From IMG/VR virus record IMGVR_UViG_3300025674_000316, positions 1 to 26,628 of that record: a stretch of 26,628 nucleotides of DNA; one strand, written 5' to 3'. The position numbers and the translations under genes are program-made. A model generated the notes under the pieces. The model was given only the letters and a program-made list of their open reading frames with translations, had not been told where the DNA came from and made no database searches. Position 1 is the first letter of the stretch, and each line of letters begins with the position of its first letter. The stretch is from a virus. This document shows, one piece after another, positions 22,286 to 26,628 of the stretch.

Positions 22286-22805
22286 TTTTTACTAATTTAT
22301 CATTTATTTCAAATATATCATATTCCAAATCGTAAATATCCTCATTTACTTCATTTACTTCAATAAGGTAATCGCAAACCATTCCGAGTAAAATTGCCTT
22401 ATCATCATCATCATTTTGAGAACGCTCAATCAAATCATCAAGTCCATTGTAAAATGAAATGAAGCCATCACGAGAAGTCAATCGTGGGTTCGCATATTCA
22501 TAAAATTCAACATAATCTACAAACACTATAAGACTTTCAATATCCTTATCATCTATCTTTGCAATTATTCTGTCTGTTCGGTAATTATAGTATTTTGGAC
22601 TATCAATTCCAACAAGCTCTAAATCTAAATTACAATATGAATTAAATCTATTTAGCCAATTTTCAGCATAGCTTTCAAATGTTTTTTGCCAATCTACATT
22701 GTCAATATTCCATTCAGCACCACAATCATTGTCTGCTTCAATCCAACTCTCAATATATCCTTCATGGTAGCAGTAAAATCCACCAAATTCAATTTGTATT
22801 TCCAT
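22278..22805 (-). CDS. Early conserved-type phage protein (175 aa)
   Basis: MEIQIEFGGFYCYHEGYIESWIEADN then DWQKTFESYAENWLNRFN ... LVGIDSPKYYNYRTDRIIAKI and a strongly acidic C-terminal half. The FGGFYxxxH ... DSPxYYNYxTDRI pattern is one I associate with an uncharacterised phage early protein usually next to an 'ELSEEAKE' protein, as here. The acidity (many D/E, few K/R) would suit a DNA-mimic or inhibitor of a host enzyme, but that is speculation. Confidence 0.62.
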   Translation of the reverse strand: MEIQIEFGGFYCYHEGYIESWIEADNDCGAEWNIDNVDWQKTFESYAENWLNRFNSYCNLDLELVGIDSPKYYNYRTDRIIAKIDDKDIESLIVFVDYVEFYEYANPRLTSRDGFISFYNGLDDLIERSQNDDDDKAILLGMVCDYLIEVNEVNEDIYDLEYDIFEINDKLVKNE

Positions 22806-22817
22806 ATTATTGTGTTT

Positions 22818-23351
22818 TTATATTAGTGTTCCTTCTTTTGTAAACTCGTATTCGTTACATTGAATATCCTCAATAATACATTCATCGCTATATTGGAAGT
22901 CATATTCTTTTTCAATACATTCCAATATCCAAGAACAATGTTCCTCAAATTTTTCTTTTGCATCATCAAGTATTTTATTATCATTTTCTGTAAATTCATA
23001 TTCACAATCATTTTCTTCAAAATATATTGTACTTTCTTTTATAGTATAGTAAACTTCATTTTGCAATTCAATAGGTATATTAAGCCAATCTAAAAACGCC
23101 TTATCATCTTTTATATGCATACCTTCGGATATATTGATATAACCCCTATACAAGTCAAAATACACCTTTCGTGTATTCTCAATAATCAAATCATGTACAC
23201 CTTTTGGATTAAGCAAATAACAATCATCAATAATAAAATCGGATATAGAAGGAGAATGATATTTAGCCTCTCTCTCATTCATAATAGCTACTTCTTTTGC
23301 CTGTTCACTTAATTCGTGAAATTCGTAAACTTCTGTTTCAATTGTTCTCAT
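22818..23351 (-). CDS. Early conserved-type phage protein, ELSEQAKE family-like (177 aa)
   Basis: First gene of the early operon. MRTIETEVYEFHELSEQAKEVAIMNEREAKYHSPSIS ... VYFDLYRGYINISEGMHI ... YEFTENDNKILDDAKEKFEEHCSWILECIEKEYDFQYSDECIIEDI. The opening Y-x-F-x-ELSExAKExAI is common in phage proteins of unknown function. Acidic (many D/E). It is driven by the promoter at 23377-23404, with a leader of about 20 nt ending ATAAAAATG, the A-rich context usual for Bacteroidota starts. Confidence 0.64.
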   Translation of the reverse strand: MRTIETEVYEFHELSEQAKEVAIMNEREAKYHSPSISDFIIDDCYLLNPKGVHDLIIENTRKVYFDLYRGYINISEGMHIKDDKAFLDWLNIPIELQNEVYYTIKESTIYFEENDCEYEFTENDNKILDDAKEKFEEHCSWILECIEKEYDFQYSDECIIEDIQCNEYEFTKEGTLI

Positions 23352-23376
23352 TTTTATATGTTTTAAAATTATGGTA

Positions 23377-23427
23377 CAAACATAGACACAAATTTTTTTT
23401 CCAATGTTAAGCCAATGTTAAGAAATT
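23377..23427. promoter_or_regulatory. Early control region B: promoter and AATGTTAAG operator
   Basis: Minus-strand promoter TTG (23404-23402), 17 bp, TATGTTTG (23384-23377) for the early operon. AATGTTAAG occurs at 23403-23411 and 23414-23422 (11 bp apart), overlapping the -33 box. From AATTTCTTAACATT through TTTGTACCA the minus strand aligns with control region A. Divergent to the plus-strand promoter beside it. Confidence 0.68.
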
Positions 23428-23432
23428 ATTAC

Positions 23433-23440
23433 TATATTTG
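23433..23440 (+). promoter_or_regulatory. Plus-strand -7 box for the nucleotide-hydrolase unit
   Basis: TATATTTG matches TAnnTTTG. No clear TTG -33 box, but the repeated AATGTTAAG lies at the right distance (23414-23422), so this promoter may be regulator-dependent. Start of transcription expected near 23444. Confidence 0.5.
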
Positions 23441-23493
23441 TCATGCAATCATTTTTCTAATGGTTCATCTATTTATTTTACTGATATAATAAG

Positions 23494-23526
23494 ATACCCT
23501 ATTCAATCGAGTAGGGTATTTTTTTT
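23494..23526 (+). terminator. Perfect hairpin terminator upstream of the DUF5664 gene
   Basis: ATACCCTA (23494-23501), 10-nt loop, TAGGGTAT (23512-23519) and eight T (23519-23526). It lies between the plus-strand promoter and the ATG, so it should act as an attenuator or end a small RNA of about 80 nt. Confidence 0.75.
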
Positions 23527-23531
23527 ATACC

Positions 23532-23544
23532 TATTAAATTCATA
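23532..23544 (+). repeat. Dispersed repeat unit in the leader of the DUF5664 gene
   Basis: TATTAAATTCATA, 4 nt before the ATG at 23549, so it occupies the ribosome-binding zone. Confidence 0.85.
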
Positions 23545-23548
23545 GAGC

Positions 23549-23974
23549 ATGAAAACACAAGACACAACAGGGGGTATTAAATTCACAGGCGATTATTTAG
23601 ACGAAGCCGTTGAATATATCAACGAAGCAAACGAGGGTATTAAATTCACAGAGGGGGGTATTAAATTCACAAGCAGACTCCAAGAGGAGGCTGTTAAGAA
23701 ACGAAGGAAACAAACTCCAATCTTTAGTGGGGTATTGAATTACTTTCCCGATGCAATAAGAGAAGTCGCCCAATGCTCATTCGTGGGCAACGAGCAACAC
23801 AATCCTAACACTCCTTTACATTGGGATAGAAGTAAGTCAGGCGATGAATTAGACGCCCTCGCAAGACATCTACTTGAAGCTGGCACAATAGATACAGATG
23901 GTATTCGCCATTCAGCTAAGGTAGCGTGGAGAGCATTAGCCAACCTTCAGAAAGAGATAGAGCAGTCAAAATAA
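23549..23974 (+). CDS. DUF5664-type (d)NTP diphosphohydrolase with GIKFT repeats
   Basis: 141 residues, the only confident plus-strand gene. Residues about 60-138 (GVLNYFPDAIREVAQCSFVG, NEQHNPNTPLHWDRSKS, GDELDALARHLLEAG, DGIRHSAKVAWRALANLQ) match the DUF5664 / dATP-dGTP diphosphohydrolase N-terminal family, MazG-related; members in some phages remove dGTP or dATP. The expected reaction is dNTP to dNMP plus pyrophosphate, but substrate is unproven. The first 50 residues are unusual: GIKFT at 9-13, 30-34 and 37-41, each encoded by the dispersed DNA repeat (23575-23587, 23638-23650, 23659-23671). The linker between copies is acidic, followed by a basic KKRRK. Flanked by an attenuator-like hairpin and a terminator. 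Confidence 0.75.
   Translation: MKTQDTTGGIKFTGDYLDEAVEYINEANEGIKFTEGGIKFTSRLQEEAVKKRRKQTPIFSGVLNYFPDAIREVAQCSFVGNEQHNPNTPLHWDRSKSGDELDALARHLLEAGTIDTDGIRHSAKVAWRALANLQKEIEQSK
23571..23671 (+). repeat. Three in-frame copies of the dispersed repeat inside the gene
   Basis: GGGG-TATTAAATTCACA at 23571-23587, GGG-TATTAAATTCACA at 23635-23650 and GGGGGG-TATTAAATTCACA at 23653-23671. The 13-bp cores are identical. A degenerate fourth copy, GGGGTATTGAATTAC (from 23729), is read in another frame as GVLNY. Confidence 0.88.
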
Positions 23975-23989
23975 GCACTTGTGCTTTTT
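23973..23989 (+). terminator. Short hairpin terminator after the DUF5664 gene
   Basis: AAGCA, loop CTTG, TGCTT then TTT, overlapping the stop codon. A 5-bp stem; the reverse strand reads TGCTTATTTT, so it may also stop transcription from the terminase side. Confidence 0.55.
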
Positions 23990-24047
23990 CGCCATACAGG
24001 GCGTTTAAATTCACAAAGGTATCTGAGTACCACTTAGGTCGAGAAGT

Positions 24048-24083
24048 GCGCTTAAATCGCCTAATAGAGGGCTTAAAACGCCT
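24048..24083 (+). repeat. Two imperfect 15-bp direct repeats between convergent genes
   Basis: GCGCTTAAATCGCCT (24048-24062) and GGGCTTAAAACGCCT (24069-24083), 21 bp apart, two mismatches. Function unknown. Confidence 0.6.
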
Positions 24084-24087
24084 GTTT

Positions 24088-25302
24088 TTACCTTATTACA
24101 TACATACCTTTTGGTACGCTACGAGTAAGTAGGTATTGAATTGCGTATCTACTTCCATCAATACCGTGATTCCAGTTGTCAATCGGAATACTTCCCTTCA
24201 ACTTCCAAGCATAGTTATTGAACTCTTTAATGAGGTTTATAGAACCTTTATCAACCACCATGTCGTAGTCTTGCATTAGGGCGATTCCTGTTAAGATACT
24301 ACCTTTCTTTTTTATCGTTGGCGTTATATTGAGTCCTTTCATCTTCAACTCGCTTATTAGTCGAGGCTCACTATTATCGCACACTATAAGCTGTTTTCCT
24401 GCGATTCTACGGCACATCTCAAAGATATTGGAGGTGGACATACCAGCCTTGTAGAAATGCTCTCTAATCCATATTATTTTGCGTGTCTTGTCTATGGCGA
24501 TTTCTGTAAGCGCTGAAGGGTCTGTTGAGAAACCAAAGTCCAGCCCAAAGATTGTGTCTTGTTCTTCATCGAACTCACCAATGCGCCAATGGGTAAATAC
24601 AACGCCCTCTGCTCTATCGAGCCAACCACCAAGTATCTGGTGCTTATACTTGTCTGGTCTGCGCTCTCTCATATCTTCTACTTGGGCGACAAAGGATTCA
24701 GACAAGTGCGCCTTGTTGTCAAGGTACGTTGTGTGAATGTAGTTTATGTTTTCGCTATCGCCTAAGTACCCATCGGCAATCCCTCTGTTTTGGAAAAACC
24801 TCTGATATATCCAATGCTCTTTTGTAGTAGGGTTTAGGATTAAGATACACCTATTCTGTTTACCAGTCGCCCTAACCGAATAGTCAATCTTATCGAATGA
24901 TTCTTCGTCTGTAAGTTCTTCTGCCTCATCAAGAACGAAAGTAGTTACACCTTGAATAGACTTCAGCTTTGCTGTTTGGTCGCCACTTGCAGTTTTGATA
25001 CCACTAAAGAATATACTACTACCAGTTAGATTGTTTATGATTTCTGTTTTGGTTACGGTGAAATGTTCTCCAATGCCCATAAGTTCCAACTTCTCTAAGA
25101 ACTCAGGTATAATCGACATACTTGCCGAAGTCATTGTGTATCGTGTAAAAAGTATCTTATGTCCTTGCTCGTATGTGAGAAGTACAAGGAATGTGTTTAC
25201 TGCAAACGATTTACCGCTACCTCGCCCACCAGTACAGATATGGTATCTACTTGGCGAATTGAATAGACTATGGTACTTTGGATTTAGATTTACTTTTTTC
25301 AT
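24088..25302 (-). CDS. terL: Terminase large subunit (PBSX/Terminase_3 type)
   Basis: 404 residues. Walker A GGRGSGKS (25-32), Walker B FVLDEAEE with D125 and catalytic E126, coupling motif-like ILILNPT, then the RNase H-like nuclease domain with acidic residues in IFGLDFGFSTDP, LIVCDNSEPRLI and WNHGIDGSRYAIQYLL. This is the ATP-driven DNA packaging motor with headful or site-specific cutting. The family is the PBSX-like large terminase. The start overlaps the stop of a 44-aa micro-protein by ATGA. It is separated from the portal gene by more than 16 kb, which is unusual. No terminator of its own is evident downstream apart from the weak bidirectional hairpin near 23980. Confidence 0.93.
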   Translation of the reverse strand: MKKVNLNPKYHSLFNSPSRYHICTGGRGSGKSFAVNTFLVLLTYEQGHKILFTRYTMTSASMSIIPEFLEKLELMGIGEHFTVTKTEIINNLTGSSIFFSGIKTASGDQTAKLKSIQGVTTFVLDEAEELTDEESFDKIDYSVRATGKQNRCILILNPTTKEHWIYQRFFQNRGIADGYLGDSENINYIHTTYLDNKAHLSESFVAQVEDMRERRPDKYKHQILGGWLDRAEGVVFTHWRIGEFDEEQDTIFGLDFGFSTDPSALTEIAIDKTRKIIWIREHFYKAGMSTSNIFEMCRRIAGKQLIVCDNSEPRLISELKMKGLNITPTIKKKGSILTGIALMQDYDMVVDKGSINLIKEFNNYAWKLKGSIPIDNWNHGIDGSRYAIQYLLTRSVPKGMYVIR

Positions 25303-25433
25303 TGAATACTACAAAAGGTACATTGCTTTTCACATCGTTCACCTTTTAGGTCATAGTCGATGCAATCAAAGTCCTCTTTCTTCAATCCCTTTGCAAAGGG
25401 CGAATATCTATTTTGTATCTTTTTCTTCGCCAT
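25299..25433 (-). CDS. Cys-rich micro-protein between the terminase genes (44 aa)
   Basis: ATG at 25431-25433 inside the end of the small terminase gene; stop overlaps the large terminase start (ATGA). MAKKKIQNRYSPFAKGLKKED then FDCIDYDLKGERCEKQCTFCSIQ, with four Cys (C24, C36, C40, C43) able to form a metal site or disulphides. Basic N-terminus. Conserved coupling on both sides makes it likely to be translated. Confidence 0.62.
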   Translation of the reverse strand: MAKKKIQNRYSPFAKGLKKEDFDCIDYDLKGERCEKQCTFCSIQ

Positions 25434-25929
25434 CGTTTTTTATTTCAGCTTCAATATCAATAGTCTGCTCAGGGTTAAGGAACGAAACAACAGGAATGTT
25501 AATCTCTTGCTTTACGTTCAAATCCTTTTGCTCTTTCGGTTTACCATACTTGTATTCCCATAATAGGCGCAAGTGAGGGAATGAATCTTTACTCATATGT
25601 GCAAGTGCTTCCCATGCTTTCTTCTCACTACCAAAGGCTCGTTTCATTGAACCAAGTGCAAAGTTCTTTATTTCTTCTTCTTTCGCTTTTGGCTTACGCC
25701 CTTGCCCTCTTGATATTCCTTTGACTGCGCCATTGTTTCTGCGCCCATCAGAATACTTAACGTGAGGGTCTTTTACAAAGGTTGGTTTGTTTGTTGGTTG
25801 TTGTTTAGGTGCTGGTTTTGGTTTTGGCTTAGCCTTCGCTTCAGCTTCTTTGCGTTTCTTCTCAGCTAACCACTTTTGAGTTTTGGCGCTGATAACACCC
25901 TGTTTCTCAAACTTTTGTTCTTCGGACAT
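25408..25929 (-). CDS. Terminase small subunit-like protein
   Basis: 173 residues. A coiled-coil, Lys/Pro-rich N-terminus (AEKKRKEAEAKAKPKPKP), a basic GRRNNGAVKGISRGQGRKPKA segment and a helical core (IKNFALGSMKRAFGSEKKAWEALAHMSKDSFPHLRLLWEYKYGKPKEQ) followed by an acidic tail with INIPVVSFLNPEQTID. The WEYKYGKPKE core plus its place just before terL fit small terminase subunits of this phage group, which recognise the packaging start site on DNA. The long basic N-terminus is not typical. Confidence 0.68.
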   Translation of the reverse strand: MSEEQKFEKQGVISAKTQKWLAEKKRKEAEAKAKPKPKPAPKQQPTNKPTFVKDPHVKYSDGRRNNGAVKGISRGQGRKPKAKEEEIKNFALGSMKRAFGSEKKAWEALAHMSKDSFPHLRLLWEYKYGKPKEQKDLNVKQEINIPVVSFLNPEQTIDIEAEIKNDGEEKDTK

Positions 25930-25958
25930 TGATTCCCTTTATTTAAAGTAACAGATTT

Positions 25959-25971
25959 ACACTATTAGTGT
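25959..25971. promoter_or_regulatory. ACACT-n3-AGTGT palindrome upstream of the small terminase
   Basis: ACACTATTAGTGT is a perfect odd palindrome with the same half-sites (ACACT/AGTGT) as the array at 19617-19760, but with a 3-base instead of 1-base centre. It lies 30 nt before the small terminase ATG and covers the stop of the gene above. Confidence 0.45.
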
Positions 25972-26207
25972 TTGAACCTATACTTGCCATCTATCTTTAT
26001 TTTACGCCCCCTCATCCCATCTGTTTCAAATACTTGCCAATATATATTATGGTTTTCCGTTAATTCCGTTACAGATTGAATAAGTCTTTCAATCGCTTCA
26101 ACTTTTTCGGATTCATTACTCCAATAGTCCGCATCTAAAGATAGGGTTATATCTACGGCTTTTTTCCTAAAGTTTATTTCTTTTGCGTTTAAGTATGTTA
26201 CTGTCAT
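25965..26207 (-). CDS. Hypothetical protein (80 aa)
   Basis: ATG at 26205-26207 chosen over a GTG at 26210. MTVTYLNAKEINFRKKAVDITLSLDADYW ... EAIERLIQSVTELTENHNIYWQVFETDGMRGRKIKIDGKYRFKH. Alpha-beta, soluble; no family recognised. In the pre-terminase cluster, 4 nt after the coiled-coil micro-ORF. Confidence 0.55.
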   Translation of the reverse strand: MTVTYLNAKEINFRKKAVDITLSLDADYWSNESEKVEAIERLIQSVTELTENHNIYWQVFETDGMRGRKIKIDGKYRFKH

Positions 26208-26211
26208 CACG

Positions 26212-26334
26212 TTATTGTTTTTTATTTTCCTCTGTTACCTTGTCTATAAGCGCCTGAACCATCATATACAGATTGGATACTGCCTTTTCAAGTTGAACAA
26301 TTCTTTGAATTTGTGTGTATTTCTTAGGTTTCAT
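26212..26334 (-). CDS. Micro-ORF, coiled coil (40 aa)
   Basis: ATG at 26332-26334 in an ATGA overlap with the upstream micro-ORF. MKPKKYTQIQRIVQLEKAVS then NLYMMVQALIDKVTEENKKQ; heptad-like hydrophobics suggest an oligomerising helix. Function unknown. Confidence 0.58.
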   Translation of the reverse strand: MKPKKYTQIQRIVQLEKAVSNLYMMVQALIDKVTEENKKQ

Positions 26335-26465
26335 CGCTTCTTGTTTATATCAACTTGCGTTGCTCGTTTGTTTGTTCTGTGATACTGATATACGTTTCTC
26401 CATTCAGGAGTTGGTATAAATCTGATGTTTGCATCTATTTCTGCTTGTGTTTTTTTAGTTCTCAT
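26331..26465 (-). CDS. Micro-ORF, basic (44 aa)
   Basis: ATG at 26463-26465, stop overlapping the next start (ATGA). MRTKKTQAEIDANIRFIPTP then EWRNVYQYHRTNKRATQVDINKKR. Highly basic; could bind nucleic acid. Overlaps the end of the upstream micro-ORF by 11 nt. Confidence 0.55.
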   Translation of the reverse strand: MRTKKTQAEIDANIRFIPTPEWRNVYQYHRTNKRATQVDINKKR

Positions 26466-26592
26466 AATCTCTTATTATAAATTCAATATAGTAAATACCT
26501 AAGTCAATCACAAAGTATTTCACGTTGTTTGGGCAAATGTAGTGAATGCCAAACCCAACTTGACTATGGTATGTTCCAGTTCTAATTTTCAT
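26455..26592 (-). CDS. Micro-ORF, hydrophobic (45 aa)
   Basis: ATG at 26590-26592. MKIRTGTYHSQVGFGIHYIC then PNNVKYFVIDLGIYYIEFIIRDYEN; the second half is hydrophobic and may insert in membrane. The IxYxCPNxxxYxVIDLxIYYIExIIR pattern is familiar from Bacteroidota phages. The stretch TATTGAATTTATA inside it resembles the dispersed repeat in the opposite orientation. Any gene upstream is cut by the window edge (a frame ending NWYLCLEWGNEN is possible). Confidence 0.52.
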   Translation of the reverse strand: MKIRTGTYHSQVGFGIHYICPNNVKYFVIDLGIYYIEFIIRDYEN

Positions 26593-26628
26593 TACCCCAC
26601 TCTAAACATAAGTACCAGTTGAATATTG

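Noticed and set aside
26476-26490. Inverted copy of the dispersed repeat (TATAAATTCAATA)
   Set aside because: It lacks the G/C block and lies in a coding segment (YYIEFII); similar AT-rich matches at 14114 and 11036 also look like chance, so I did not count them.
1-26628. tRNA or rRNA genes
   Set aside because: I saw no cloverleaf-like segment or conserved rRNA stretch while reading both strands, though this was not computed.

Overview
The window looks like about 26.6 kb of a tailed (siphovirus-like) phage or prophage that infects a member of the Bacteroidota, probably a flavobacterium. The DNA is AT-rich. The clearest promoters fit the Bacteroidota form (TTG/TTTG, 17-20 bp, then TAnnTTTG). 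Several small proteins are of types I associate with Bacteroidota phages; that association is from memory, not a search. Nearly all genes lie on the minus strand, so transcription runs from high to low coordinates. No integrase, tRNA or CRISPR array is visible.

Layout in transcription order. (1) 26592-24088: a chain of very small genes, then small terminase, a Cys-rich micro-protein and large terminase. (2) 23433-23989: a short plus-strand unit with one gene, a DUF5664/MazG-like nucleotide diphosphohydrolase, preceded by a promoter and an early hairpin terminator. (3) 23427-20351: an AT-rich early operon of conserved phage hypotheticals and micro-ORFs, with two homologous control regions (21421-21512 and 23377-23427), ended by two tandem terminators. 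(4) 20426-19549: a gene-poor control region holding one small gene (19761-20009) that looks leaderless, and an array of seven TACACTwAGTGTA palindromes. (5) 19548-2072: the structural genes, in the order tail assembly chaperone (with a strong case for -1 programmed frameshifting), tail completion and connector proteins, two large tail proteins, tape measure, XkdF-type protease, scaffold, major capsid, tail tube, portal, head-tail connector and two paralogous fibre proteins. This is not the usual portal-protease-capsid-tail order. (6) 2065-1000: lysis cassette (holin-like proteins, M15 peptidase endolysin) and a small basic protein. (7) 826-1: a PD-(D/E)XK nuclease-like gene and an ERF-family annealing protein cut by the window edge.

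The most unusual signal is a dispersed repeat, GGGG or CCCC followed by TATTrAATTyAyA. It forms a seven-unit, mostly 17-bp-period array at 21615-21727, occurs as pairs at gene ends and promoters, and sits in frame inside the DUF5664 gene, where it encodes GIKFT three times. All clear copies have the same orientation. Its function is not deducible here; iteron/origin, regulator site or self-spreading mini-repeat are all open.
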